A DNA stretch of 57,046 bases, from positions 1-57,046 of the forward strand of contig CALCRH010000030.1 of NCBI GenBank assembly GCA_937894515.1, in the 5' to 3' direction. The notes under the pieces are model-generated. The model saw nothing but the letters and a program-made list of their open reading frames with translations. It ran no database searches and was not told where the DNA came from. Positions 40,142 to 48,463 of the stretch are shown here, piece by piece. This DNA comes from an uncultured Clostridia bacterium. GTDB taxonomy: Bacteria; Bacillota; Clostridia; Oscillospirales; Oscillospiraceae. Position 1 is the stretch's first letter; the number at the start of each line of letters is the position of its first letter. The translations under genes were made by a program, and so were the position numbers.

Positions 40142-40501
40142 ATGAAGAAAATCATTGCTCTGGTACTGGTGCTGGCGATGGTTCTGTCTCTCAGCTCGGT
40201 AGCTCTTGCGGCAGATAAGAAAGAAAGCCCTATCGATTTCAGCAACGTCACCACTATCATTAAGACCAGTGAGAAGCTGCTGGCAACGGTCTTGGCCTTT
40301 GCAACGGCGCTGAAAAGCACGATGGTCAGCGTCAGCGCGTTGGTGAAGCTGCTGCCCGGCGCTGACCAATCGGCGGTGTCAAGCGTTTCCAAGACTGTTA
40401 CCGAGTTTTATAACAACGTGAAGACCGTGAATACATTTGTGGCTACTGTAAGCAAGCTGGGCGATCTGTTCGGCACAATGGTTACCGTATTTGCCAAGTA
40501 A
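40142..40501 (+). CDS. Small secreted protein of unknown function
   Basis: The 119-residue protein has a signal peptide (MKKIIALVLVLAMVLSLSSV, cleavage probably after VALA at residue 23-24). The mature part of about 95 residues has no Cys or Trp and only one Tyr, is rich in Ser, Thr, Val, Ala and Lys, and contains amphipathic or hydrophobic stretches (LLATVLAFATALKST, VSALVKLLPGA). No lipobox, sortase motif or known domain is seen. AAGGAGG lies 8 nt before the ATG, and a consensus promoter and terminator frame the gene, suggesting abundant expression. Function unknown. Confidence 0.8.
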   Translation: MKKIIALVLVLAMVLSLSSVALAADKKESPIDFSNVTTIIKTSEKLLATVLAFATALKSTMVSVSALVKLLPGADQSAVSSVSKTVTEFYNNVKTVNTFVATVSKLGDLFGTMVTVFAK

Positions 40502-40513
40502 GATGTGATACAT

Positions 40514-40544
40514 AAAGAAGACCCGCTGCGGTCTTCTTTTTTTT
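40514..40544 (+). terminator. Terminator of the secreted protein gene
   Basis: AAAGAAGACC/GGTCTTCTTT stem with CGCTGC loop and a run of eight T. Confidence 0.9.
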
Positions 40545-40689
40545 GCCCGAAATCGGCGATGTTCATAAATTGTTTACTTTGGTTTCAAGATTTTGTCATT
40601 TTTGTTGTCTATGATGGTATCATCCAAAAGGAACTCCATTTTCCAAATGTGATTTTCTCCCTCTCTCTCTTTACAAAATGACACAAGCA

Positions 40690-40730
40690 AAAGAAAGGCA
40701 CACCGATACAGTCGGTGTGCCTTTCTTTTT
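40690..40730 (+). terminator. Long hairpin before nadE
   Basis: A perfect 17-bp stem (AAAGAAAGGCACACCGA and complement) with a 5-nt loop is followed by T residues. It lies 68 nt before the nadE start; it may end an upstream transcript or act as an attenuator. Bases 40545-40689 between the two hairpins hold nothing else I can support. Confidence 0.75.
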
Positions 40731-40797
40731 GGGACTTCATTTTTTCGCCGTCTTATGTTACAATGAAAATACAAAAGCAAGGGGGAGGATTTCTCGT

Positions 40798-41580
40798 ATG
40801 GAATTCAACGCACAGTTACAGGTGGCCGGTCTGCTGGAATGGATGAGACAGCAGATGGAGAAGTGCCATGGAAAAACCGCTGTCATCGGCATCTCCGGCG
40901 GCAAGGACAGCTCCGTGGTGGCGGCGCTGAGTGTGGCGGCCTACGGTAAAGAGAACGTATTCGGTGTGCTGATGCCGGACGGTGTCCAGCCGGATATCGA
41001 CTACTCCAACGGCCTGGTGGAGGTGCTGGACATACCCCACACCACTTTTAATATCCACGCCGCGGTACAGGGTGTACTGGACGAGATGAAGGCCTGCGGC
41101 ATGGAGCCCAGCCGTCAGACTGTGGTCAATCTGCCCAGCCGGATCCGCATGGCCACCCTGTATGCCATCGCCCAGAGTGTGGACGGCGGCATCGTCATCA
41201 ACACCTCCAACCTCTCGGAGGACTGGGTGGGCTACTGCACCATCTATGGCGACAGCGCCGGCGCGTTTTCGCCCCTGGGTATGTACACCACCGAAGAGGT
41301 CTGCGCCATGGGGCGGGTGCTGGGTCTGCCGGAGCGGTTCGTATCCAAGCCGCCCAGTGACGGCCTGACCGGCCTTACCGATGAGGACAATCTGGGCTTT
41401 ACCTACCATGCCGTTAACGAGTATATCCGTAAGGGTATCGTAGATCCCGAGACCAAGATCAAGATCGACCACAAGCACGACATATCCCGCTTCAAGTTCC
41501 AGACCCTGCCGGTGTATCAGAACGGCCTGCCAATCGTATTGGACGAGCCCACGGATTATTACAAGCCGGGGAAGAAATAA
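40798..41580 (+). CDS. nadE: NH3-dependent NAD(+) synthetase
   Basis: This 260-residue enzyme amidates deamido-NAD using ammonia. It has the PP-loop SGGKDSSVVAAL (about residue 34), the NTSNLSEDWVGYCTIYGDSAGAFSPLG core and LTDEDNLGFTYHAVNEYI. The glutaminase domain is absent, so it uses free ammonia. GGGGGAGG precedes the ATG at 40798; the longer frame runs through the hairpin and is rejected. Confidence 0.94.
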   Translation: MEFNAQLQVAGLLEWMRQQMEKCHGKTAVIGISGGKDSSVVAALSVAAYGKENVFGVLMPDGVQPDIDYSNGLVEVLDIPHTTFNIHAAVQGVLDEMKACGMEPSRQTVVNLPSRIRMATLYAIAQSVDGGIVINTSNLSEDWVGYCTIYGDSAGAFSPLGMYTTEEVCAMGRVLGLPERFVSKPPSDGLTGLTDEDNLGFTYHAVNEYIRKGIVDPETKIKIDHKHDISRFKFQTLPVYQNGLPIVLDEPTDYYKPGKK

Positions 41581-41585
41581 TCCCC

Positions 41586-41614
41586 GTAGGGCCGTCGAGG
41601 ACGCCGGCCCCTAC
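41586..41614. repeat. Dispersed hairpin unit after nadE
   Basis: GTAGGGCCGTC...GACGCCGGCCCCTAC, with an inverted border on both sides. Confidence 0.75.
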
Positions 41615-41643
41615 AAAGCAAAATGAAATAAGGAGAAAAAGCC

Positions 41644-41766
41644 ATGAAAAAGAAAGACCAAGCCGCCCTGGGCGGCGCGCTTCTGACCGCCACCGCCGCC
41701 GTGTGCTACAAGCTGGCCAAATGGGCAGGAAAGAAGATCAAACAGCGGACGGAGAAGAAAAAATAA
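41644..41766 (+). CDS. 40-residue cationic membrane peptide
   Basis: The frame encodes MKKKDQAALGGALLTATAAV then CYKLAKWAGKKIKQRTEKKK: one short hydrophobic segment (about 8-22) between basic ends, 13 Lys/Arg in 40 residues. AAGGAG lies 9 nt upstream of the ATG, and a strong terminator follows directly. It is too short for most gene callers. Function unknown; single-span regulatory peptide or small membrane protein are possible. Confidence 0.6.
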   Translation: MKKKDQAALGGALLTATAAVCYKLAKWAGKKIKQRTEKKK

Positions 41767-41798
41767 AAAAAGAAAGCCCAAACGGGCTTTCTTTTTTT
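41767..41798. terminator. Bidirectional terminator between the 40-residue peptide gene and glyS
   Basis: AAAAGAAAGCCC-AAAC-GGGCTTTCTTTT stem with flanking A and T runs serves both convergent genes. Confidence 0.92.
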
Positions 41799-41809
41799 AT
41801 GTGCATTTC

Positions 41810-43231
41810 TTAATACGCCAGCTTCTCGGTCAGGTAGGCTTTCAGCTCGCTGATAGGCAGACGCACCTGCTCCATGGTGTCGCGGTCACGGACGGTGACG
41901 CAGTTGTCGGCGGGGGTGTTCTCATCGCCCACGGTCTCAAAGTCCACGGTCACGCAATACGGCGTGCCGATCTCATCAGCGCGGCGGTAGCGCTTGCCGA
42001 TGGAGCCGGTTTCGTCGTAGTCCACCATAAAGTCCTTGCACAGTTCGTTGTAAATTTCCATAGCCTTGTCGCTGAGCTTCTTGCTGATGGGCAGCACAGC
42101 GCACTTGTAGGGAGCAATAGCGGGATGGAAGTGCATCACGGTACGCACATCATTCTTTTCAGCGTTGACGACTTCCTCGTCATAGGCCTCTACCAGCAGA
42201 GCCAGCACGCTGCGCTCCACACCCAGAGAAGGCTCCACCACGTAGGGGATGTAGCGCTCGTTGGTCTCGGGATCGAAGTAGGTCAGATCCTTGCCGGACA
42301 CGGTCTGGTGCTGGGTCAGGTCGTAATCGGTGCGGTCTGCCACGCCCCACAGCTCGCCCCAGCCGAAGGGGAACATAAACTCAAAGTCCGTGGTAGCCTT
42401 GGAGTAGAAGCACAGCTCCTCGGGATCGTGGTCACGCAGACGCAGATTCTCGTCATGCAGGCCGATGCTCAGCAGCCAGTTGTGGCAGAAGCTGCGCCAA
42501 TACTGGAACCACTCCAGATCGGTGCCGGGCTTGCAGAAGAACTCCAGCTCCATCTGCTCGAACTCACGGACACGGAAAATAAAGTTACCCGGGGTGATCT
42601 CGTTACGGAAGGACTTACCGATCTGGCACACGCCGAAGGGCAGCTTGCGGCGAGTGGTGCGCTGGGTATTGACAAAGTTTGTGAAGATACCCTGCGCCGT
42701 TTCGGGACGCAGATACACAGTGTTCTTGGCATCCTCGGTAACGCCCTGGAAGGTCTTGAACATCAGGTTAAACTGACGGATATCGGTGAAGTTGTGCTTG
42801 CCGCAGGTGGGGCAGAGAATGTTGTGCTCTTCCACAAACTCCTTCATCTCAGCCTGAGAGAAAGCGTCAATGGGCTTAGGCAGCTGGAAGCTGTTTTCGC
42901 CGCACCAGTCCTCGATCAGCTTGTCAGCGCGGAAACGCTCGTGGCACTCCTTGCAGTCCATGAGAGGATCGGAGAAGCCTGCCAGATGACCGGAAGCCAC
43001 CCAAGTCTGGGGGTTCATCAGGATGGCGGCATCCTGACCCACGTTGTAGGGGTTCTCCTGCACGAACTTCTTCCACCACGCCTTTTTCACGTTGTTCTTC
43101 AGCTCCACACCCAGAGGGCCGTAGTCCCAGGTGTTGGCGAGACCGCCGTAGATCTCGCTGCCGGCGAAGATGAAGCCGCGGTTTTTGCACAGGGCAACGA
43201 TCTTGTCCATGGTCTTTTCGGTGTTTTTCAT
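41810..43231 (-). CDS. glyS: Glycyl-tRNA synthetase, dimeric type
   Basis: This 473-residue class II synthetase is the single-chain alpha2 (eukaryote/archaeal-like) GlyRS. It begins MKNTEKTMDKIVALCKNRGFIFAGSEIYGG and has motif 2 FRNEITPGNFIFRVREFEQMELEFF and motif 3 with EPSLGVERSVLALL. The anticodon-binding domain is at the end (CAVLPISKKLSDKA). AAAGGAG lies 10 nt before the ATG. A T-box leader precedes it. Confidence 0.96.
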   Translation of the reverse strand: MKNTEKTMDKIVALCKNRGFIFAGSEIYGGLANTWDYGPLGVELKNNVKKAWWKKFVQENPYNVGQDAAILMNPQTWVASGHLAGFSDPLMDCKECHERFRADKLIEDWCGENSFQLPKPIDAFSQAEMKEFVEEHNILCPTCGKHNFTDIRQFNLMFKTFQGVTEDAKNTVYLRPETAQGIFTNFVNTQRTTRRKLPFGVCQIGKSFRNEITPGNFIFRVREFEQMELEFFCKPGTDLEWFQYWRSFCHNWLLSIGLHDENLRLRDHDPEELCFYSKATTDFEFMFPFGWGELWGVADRTDYDLTQHQTVSGKDLTYFDPETNERYIPYVVEPSLGVERSVLALLVEAYDEEVVNAEKNDVRTVMHFHPAIAPYKCAVLPISKKLSDKAMEIYNELCKDFMVDYDETGSIGKRYRRADEIGTPYCVTVDFETVGDENTPADNCVTVRDRDTMEQVRLPISELKAYLTEKLAY

Positions 43232-43276
43232 GTTGATACGCTCCTTTATGATAAATGTAAATTTGAATTGCGACAA

Positions 43277-43465
43277 ATAAAAACGCCCCGAGCCTGTTAC
43301 AGCTCAGGGCGAATAGCAATCTATCCGTGGTTCCACCTGAATTTGGATACAATCCACACTCTTGCGCCTTAACGCGGCATACGGCGGGCATTTCCTCCCG
43401 CAGCTCCGGGGAGCCACCCCCATCACAGCTTTTCAACAGGGAAAGCCTATCACATTTTTCCCGAA
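43277..43465 (-). promoter_or_regulatory. T-box riboswitch leader of glyS
   Basis: Read on the minus strand, AGGTGGAACCACG (43338-43326) is the conserved T-box sequence, which pairs with uncharged tRNA in the antiterminator. It is followed by a terminator hairpin CGCCCTGAGC...GCTCGGGGCG with a T run (43312-43281). Upstream sequence to about 43465 can form stem I, but I cannot place the glycine specifier codon with confidence. Low charged tRNA-Gly would allow glyS transcription. Confidence 0.85.
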
Positions 43466-43525
43466 AGGTCAAGAGAAAAATGGACAAATGGAACGGTCAA
43501 GATCGTTCTCTGCAAGAGGCTTCTG

Positions 43526-43954
43526 TCAGTTCAGAGGCAGCAGCTCGTCGTGCATGAAAATATCTGCCACTTTGAAGGAAAGCTCCACATAGTTGGACAA
43601 GATATCTCTCATGGCATCCCGGCACGCATCCGGCAGCGTCAGCGAGCCGAAATTTGACATATCGTCCAGCACGCCGCTGTCGCTATACTGATAAACTGTC
43701 GTTTTATTCCCGCTTTTCACGGCGAAATAGCAGGAAGGGATGCAATCAGAAACGACGTCTTTGAACCACTCGTTTTCTTTTTCTGCCGCTTCGATCTGCG
43801 CCATCAGGGCAGACACATCCTCAGCGGAGAGCGCGGTTCCGTTCTCAATGTCTTCGCGTTCCTTGGCAACGACAATACTGACTTCCTTGCTTCCGCAGCC
43901 TGCAAGGCAAAAGAGCATGGCAAGGGAAAGGATAACGACTACCAGTTTTTTCAT
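43526..43954 (-). CDS. Uncharacterised lipoprotein
   Basis: The 142-residue protein has a lipoprotein signal peptide (MKKLVVVILSLAMLFCLAGC, lipobox LAGC, Cys at residue 20). The remainder is a small globular domain without a family I recognise; it includes VYQYSDSGVLDDMSNFG and DACRDAMRDILSNYVELSF. GGGGG lies about 7 nt before the ATG. It is followed downstream by the glyS T-box region and lies apart from the next lipoprotein gene by 131 nt. Confidence 0.75.
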   Translation of the reverse strand: MKKLVVVILSLAMLFCLAGCGSKEVSIVVAKEREDIENGTALSAEDVSALMAQIEAAEKENEWFKDVVSDCIPSCYFAVKSGNKTTVYQYSDSGVLDDMSNFGSLTLPDACRDAMRDILSNYVELSFKVADIFMHDELLPLN

Positions 43955-44047
43955 AATAACCCCCTAAAAAATCGTAAGATATTGTCATGGTATCAAACGA
44001 AAGCGGTTTTAGCAAGCGCAATATGTATTTTTGAAAAAAAGCCGCGT

Positions 44048-44072
44048 GCAGGGGCGGACGACTCTGTCCGCC
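44048..44072. repeat. Dispersed hairpin unit between the lipoprotein genes
   Basis: GCAGGGGCGGACG...CTGTCCGCC; the border is changed to GCAGGGG. Confidence 0.75.
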
Positions 44073-44085
44073 GTGTTCCGTTTCA

Positions 44086-44847
44086 TCAGCCGTTTTCCCC
44101 AACTTTCGGCGTGGGGGACAGGTTGGCCTCGTTCCACACCAGCGGGTCGTTCCCCTCGGCGTCATAGGAGAGCTGTAAAACCTGTCCGTCGTTGCTGACC
44201 TGAGCGTAGGAGGTGATCCGCTCACCGCCGTCGGCTTCCTCGGCAAAATTCAGGTGCCATACGCCCTCGGCGGCGTCATAGGATCCGCTTACTTCGCAGT
44301 CCTCGTCCGGCCAGTTGTACCGTGAGCGAATGGCGGCCACTGCCGCACCTTGCGTCATGCAGCCCTCGGCCACGGTGGCGTCATCCACCAGCTTCACCAC
44401 CGCATCGCGGTACTGCGCCCACAAATCGTTGGGGATACTGCCGCCTATCACATAAGACCCCGGCACATCGTTAAAAAGAATGGTAACAGAAACCACCCCG
44501 ATGCCCTGTTCCTCGGCAAGAGTCAGGTCATGGGTGCTGCCCGCTTCGCTGAATTCCACTCCCGTGGCGCACATGCCGAAGCCCTGGGGCCAACATTCAA
44601 AGGTAAAGCGCAGATCGGGGATCTCGGTGTTCCAGAAGTCAAAGCCCACATAGATGGGCGGCTCGCCGTCACCCTCGGACAGTTCCGTGGGCTCCCACTC
44701 CCAGCCGTGGGGCAGCGGCATACAGATATTCACATAGTCCCCCCATTGGTATTCCGCCACGGGCATGGGCGGCTCGGCAGGGACGGTCTGTCCGCAGCCC
44801 ACCAACAGGGCAGCGAGACACAGTAAAAGCACAAAAAGACGTTTCAT
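44086..44847 (-). CDS. Uncharacterised lipoprotein with PepSY-like C-terminal region
   Basis: The 253-residue protein has a lipoprotein signal (MKRLFVLLLCLAALLVGC, Cys at 18). A beta-rich middle part follows, and residues about 160-240 (TQGAAVAAIRSRYNWPDEDCEVSGSYDAA..., ITSYAQVSNDGQVL) resemble a PepSY-type fold. No catalytic residues are evident. AGGAGG lies 8 nt before the ATG. Function unknown; a cell-surface or envelope role is inferred from the signal only. Confidence 0.75.
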   Translation of the reverse strand: MKRLFVLLLCLAALLVGCGQTVPAEPPMPVAEYQWGDYVNICMPLPHGWEWEPTELSEGDGEPPIYVGFDFWNTEIPDLRFTFECWPQGFGMCATGVEFSEAGSTHDLTLAEEQGIGVVSVTILFNDVPGSYVIGGSIPNDLWAQYRDAVVKLVDDATVAEGCMTQGAAVAAIRSRYNWPDEDCEVSGSYDAAEGVWHLNFAEEADGGERITSYAQVSNDGQVLQLSYDAEGNDPLVWNEANLSPTPKVGENG

Positions 44848-44926
44848 GGCAAAATCCTCCTTTTTGTATATTAGACGAAAGGATGGGGAAAAAGGTTCCG
44901 CATTGATTAAGCTCGCCCGTATATTT

Positions 44927-44953
44927 GTAGGGGACGGCCTCCGGACGTCCCGC
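44927..44953. repeat. Dispersed hairpin unit between rpsT and the lipoprotein gene
   Basis: GTAGGGGACGGCC...GGACGTCCC. The rpsT terminator 40 nt away shares the motif GGACGTCC. Confidence 0.8.
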
Positions 44954-44989
44954 CGAAAGATTATGCCGCGTGGATCAGCGGTAACACAG

Positions 44990-45019
44990 GAAAAAACGGA
45001 CGTCCCTTCGGACGTCCGT
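44990..45019 (-). terminator. Terminator of rpsT
   Basis: ACGGACGTCC-CTTC-GGACGTCCGT, followed on the minus strand by a T run. Confidence 0.9.
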
Positions 45020-45033
45020 TGTAGTGGGTTTCA

Positions 45034-45297
45034 TCAACCGATCTTGTTGAGCTTCAGGGTCATGGCGCTCTTCTTGTGAGCGGCATTGTTCTTATGCAGC
45101 AGACCCTTAGCAGCGGCCTTATCGACAGCCTTGACAGCCACCTTGTAAGTGCCCTCGGCCTCGGTGCGATCGCCTTCAACGGCAGCCGCCTCGAACTTCT
45201 TGATAGCAGTCTTCAGTGCGGACTTCTCGGCCTTGTTGCGCTCGTTGCGAGCCTCTGCCACCAGAACACGCTTCTTAGCAGACTTGATATTCGGCAA
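45034..45297 (-). CDS. rpsT: 30S ribosomal protein S20 (TTG start)
   Basis: This 87-residue basic helical protein (PNIKSAKKRVLVAEARNERNK... ending AMTLKLNKIG) is full-length S20. The only start giving the normal N-terminus is TTG at 45297, with GGGGAGG 7 nt upstream. A frame extension to 45432 has no ribosome site and is unrelated to S20. E. coli rpsT also starts with a rare UUG codon, linked to autoregulation, so this start may be functional rather than accidental. Confidence 0.93.
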   Translation of the reverse strand: MPNIKSAKKRVLVAEARNERNKAEKSALKTAIKKFEAAAVEGDRTEAEGTYKVAVKAVDKAAAKGLLHKNNAAHKKSAMTLKLNKIG

Positions 45298-45485
45298 ACC
45301 AAACACCTCCCCGTAAAAATTTACGCAGATACTCCACGCAGAATGGTATTTTAGCATCTTTCCTTTGGAAATGCAAGGGTTTTTTCCAATTTTCGAGAGA
45401 CTTTTTTGTATATTTTCTGTCGGGTGGGTCAAGCTAATTCTCAGCTACAATATTTTGTGTTTTTGTCGAGGAGTGACCACAAAAA

Positions 45486-46343
45486 ATGAGTGTTCGCCGC
45501 AGTGATTTGATTTTGGAGGCCGCCGAACAATTGGCGGCGGAGGAAAAAAGCAAGGGAAAAAGCGGTGTTCGCCCGCTGAAAAGCCGCCGCTGCGGCTATG
45601 ACGTAACCACGATGCGCGTTACCGCACCGGAAGATGCCGCGGCGCTGGGGAAACCCATCGGGCGCTATATCACGGTGGATCTGCGTCCCTATTTTCAAAG
45701 AGAGAGCGGTTTCTTTGCCCGGGGTGTGGCGTGCTTACAGGCGGAATTGAGTGCCCTGCTGCCGCCTCGGGAGGAAAATCGAGCGGTACTGGTAGTGGGA
45801 TTGGGCAACTGTCACCTGACCGCCGATGCCATCGGCCCGATGGCGCTGGAGAGCCTGCTGGTGACCCGGCACATGGTGCGCCAGCTGCCCCGGCAGTTCT
45901 CGGCATTTACCCCGGTGGAAGCGCTGACCCCCGGCGTACTGGCGGCCACCGGTATGGAAACGGGGGAGCTGGTGCGTGCTGTGGTGCGGGAAACCTGTCC
46001 CGCCGCCGTTATCGCGGTGGACGCTCTTGCGGCGCGGAACCGGGATCGTCTTTGTGCCACGGTACAGATATCGGACACGGGGCTGATCCCCGGCAGCGGC
46101 GTGGGTAACCATCGCAGAGCGCTGAACAAAGAAACGCTGGGTGTTCCCGTTATCGCCGTGGGGATCCCCACGGTGATTGACGCCTCAGATCTGGGTGACA
46201 CCCGAAACGGTGAGCCCCTGTTCGTTACGCCCCGGGACATCGACAGCCGGGTACGGGAACTGAGCCGCCTGGTGGGCTACGGCGTGACGCTGGCGCTCCA
46301 GCCCAGTCTGACAATTGACGATGTAACAGGGCTGCTGGGGTAA
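45486..46343 (+). CDS. gpr: Spore germination protease GPR
   Basis: This 285-residue protein matches GPR, the aspartate-type protease that degrades small acid-soluble spore proteins on germination. It has YDVTTMRV (about 40), ITVDLRPYFQRES, VGLGNCHLTADAIGP (about 122) and PGSGVGNHRRALNKETLGVPVIAVGIPTVIDA. The N-terminal propeptide (about 15 residues) is shorter than or similar to that in Bacillus. GTCGAGGAG precedes the ATG. It is the only plus-strand gene between 41.8 kb and 50.1 kb. Confidence 0.95.
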   Translation: MSVRRSDLILEAAEQLAAEEKSKGKSGVRPLKSRRCGYDVTTMRVTAPEDAAALGKPIGRYITVDLRPYFQRESGFFARGVACLQAELSALLPPREENRAVLVVGLGNCHLTADAIGPMALESLLVTRHMVRQLPRQFSAFTPVEALTPGVLAATGMETGELVRAVVRETCPAAVIAVDALAARNRDRLCATVQISDTGLIPGSGVGNHRRALNKETLGVPVIAVGIPTVIDASDLGDTRNGEPLFVTPRDIDSRVRELSRLVGYGVTLALQPSLTIDDVTGLLG

Positions 46344-46373
46344 AAAAAGAGAGCCTTTTGGCTCTCTTTTTTT
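46342..46373. terminator. Bidirectional terminator between gpr and pduL
   Basis: GAGAGCC-TTTT-GGCTCTC with A and T runs; same hairpin as at 15700, 15934 and 26245 except for one loop base. Confidence 0.92.
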
Positions 46374-46935
46374 ACTTGATGATCTCACCCTCGCTGGCGC
46401 CGCCGCAGGCGTTGGCCTCATCGGTGTCGATGTGCATACCCACGTTCCAGCCCTCGCCGGTGCGGATGACCACATCGTCAAAAATGGTCTTGCGGCCCTC
46501 AGCGCCCATGGCGACCTTCACGATGTCGCCGCTCTTGAGACCCATCTCGGCAGCGGCTTCGGGGGACATGTGAATGTGGCGCTTGGCCACGATAACGCCC
46601 TCCTTCAGCTCCAGCTCACCGGCAGGCCCCACCAGCTTGCAGCCGGCGCTGCCCTCGATCTTGCCGCTTTCCCGGACAGGAGCGTCCACGCCGATGCTGC
46701 GGGCATCGGTCAGGCTCAGCTCCACCTGGCAGGCCTTGCGTGCCGGGCCCAGAATGGACACGTTTTCAAAGCTGCGCTTGGGACCCACCACGGTAACGCG
46801 TTCATTGGTGGCGAACTGGCCGGGCTGGGACAGCATCTTGCGGACGGTCATCTGATAGCCCTTGCCGAACAGCACCTCCAGCGCTTCCTGGGTGACGTGG
46901 ATGTGACGGGCAGAAGTTTCGACCATGATTTTCAT
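46372..46935 (-). CDS. pduL: Phosphate propanoyltransferase, PduL type
   Basis: This 187-residue protein has the two PduL zinc-binding motifs, TSARHIHVTQE (residues 6-16) and VAKRHIHMSPEAA (about 117), plus the C-terminal GWNVGMHIDTDEANAC. PduL converts acyl-CoA and phosphate to acyl-phosphate. It has no microcompartment targeting peptide, and no shell genes are nearby, so a cytosolic phosphotransacetylase role is likely (inference). GGAGGAGGA precedes the ATG. It starts one base after the MATE stop, suggesting an operon. Confidence 0.92.
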   Translation of the reverse strand: MKIMVETSARHIHVTQEALEVLFGKGYQMTVRKMLSQPGQFATNERVTVVGPKRSFENVSILGPARKACQVELSLTDARSIGVDAPVRESGKIEGSAGCKLVGPAGELELKEGVIVAKRHIHMSPEAAAEMGLKSGDIVKVAMGAEGRKTIFDDVVIRTGEGWNVGMHIDTDEANACGGASEGEIIK

Positions 46936-46936
46936 A

Positions 46937-48379
46937 TTAAGGTTCCTCCTCCAGTTGTTCTTGCAGTTTATTATTGCTAACCCCATTCAGGGGAAGATCA
47001 CGAATAACGGTTTTGTAGACCCGACCAAAAAACACGAGGGTAAGCGCCAGCGAGAACACCTCGGCAATGGGGTAGGACCACCACACCAGATCGCTGTTGC
47101 CCACGGTAACGCCATAGCGTGCCAGCAAAAACGCGGCGGGGATCAGCACCACCAGTTGGCGCACAATGGAGGTGATCATGGAGTACAGGGACTTGCCCAG
47201 TGCCTGGAACGAACTGCCGAAGCCGATACATACGCCGGCAAAGGCAAAGCTCAGCGCAATGATCCGCAAAGCGGGGGTGCCTACGGCGATCAGCGTATCC
47301 GTGGCATCAAACAATTTCAAAAGGGTGGCGGGAAACGCTTCAAACAGTCCCATGCCGAACAGCATGATGATAGCCACATAACACACGCCCCGCTTGATGG
47401 TCTCCACCAGACGGCTCCGGTTCTGTGCGCCGTAGTTGTAGGCCACGATGGGTACCAGACCGTTGTTCATGCCGAACACGGGCATGAAGATGAAGCTGTT
47501 GAGCTTGAAGTAGATGCCGAATGCGGTGGCGGCGGTCTCCTTGGCTTCGTGGTAGGTGATGAGGATCTTGTTCATCAGGAAGGTCATCACCGAGCCGACA
47601 GCGATCATGATCACGCTGGGCAGACCGATGGCATAGATGTTGCCGATGACCCGCAGGTTAGGCCGGAATCCCCTGAGCTTGAGCTGAACATCCGGATTTT
47701 TGGTCAGGTTGAGAATGATGGCAAAGGTACACGCCACGCACTGACCGATGACCGTGGCGGTGGCGGCGCCGGCCACACCCCTGCCAAAGCCGTGAATGGT
47801 CAGACCAAATACCTGAAACTCGTCAAAGATAAAGATGGGATCGAGAATGATGTTGGTGATGGCACCCAAACCCTGGGAACACATGGACAGAATGGACCGC
47901 CCCGTGCCCTGCAAAATACGTTCAAACATGACCTCGCCGAAGATACCGATGGAGCAGCCGCAGCAGATGTGCAGATACACGGTGCCCTGCTCAATGATGT
48001 AGTCGATGTCGGTTTGTGCGGCAAAAAACACCCGGGCAAAGCACAGCGCCGCGATGGCGGAGATGACGAAGCCCATAAACGCCAGAAACACGCCGTTAAT
48101 AGCCACCTTGTTGGCGTGGTGATACTCCCGTGCGCCCAGCGACCTGCCAAACAGGGCGTTCATACCTACGGCGGTGCCGGTGGCAAGGCCGATCATCAGG
48201 TTTTGCGCCGGAAACGCCAGCGAAACGGCGGTCAGCGCCTGTTCGCAGATCCGCGCCACGAACATACTGTCCACAATGTTGTAAAGCGCCTGCACCAGCA
48301 TGGACGCGATGATGGGCAGGGACATATTCCAAATCAGCTTGGAGATGGGCATAACGCCCAGTTTGTTTTCTGTCTGCAT
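46937..48379 (-). CDS. MATE family efflux transporter
   Basis: This 480-residue membrane protein has 12 hydrophobic segments in two halves, with SLPIIASMLVQALYNIVDSMFVAR at the start and KRGVCYVAIIMLFGMGLFEAFPATLL in the second half, typical of MATE exporters (sodium or proton antiport of drugs or metabolites). The substrate is unknown. The ribosome site is weak (GAGTG). It is followed by pduL in the same transcript. Confidence 0.9.
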   Translation of the reverse strand: MQTENKLGVMPISKLIWNMSLPIIASMLVQALYNIVDSMFVARICEQALTAVSLAFPAQNLMIGLATGTAVGMNALFGRSLGAREYHHANKVAINGVFLAFMGFVISAIAALCFARVFFAAQTDIDYIIEQGTVYLHICCGCSIGIFGEVMFERILQGTGRSILSMCSQGLGAITNIILDPIFIFDEFQVFGLTIHGFGRGVAGAATATVIGQCVACTFAIILNLTKNPDVQLKLRGFRPNLRVIGNIYAIGLPSVIMIAVGSVMTFLMNKILITYHEAKETAATAFGIYFKLNSFIFMPVFGMNNGLVPIVAYNYGAQNRSRLVETIKRGVCYVAIIMLFGMGLFEAFPATLLKLFDATDTLIAVGTPALRIIALSFAFAGVCIGFGSSFQALGKSLYSMITSIVRQLVVLIPAAFLLARYGVTVGNSDLVWWSYPIAEVFSLALTLVFFGRVYKTVIRDLPLNGVSNNKLQEQLEEEP

Positions 48380-48463
48380 GGGAAATTCACTCGCTTTTTA
48401 TCGAAATAGTACAACAAAACAGTATAGCACAGCACAGACGAAAAAGCAATTCTGAAAATGAGA

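Noticed and set aside
40574..40780. A 68-codon minus-strand frame before nadE
   Set aside because: It runs through a perfect terminator hairpin, has no ribosome site and resembles nothing known.
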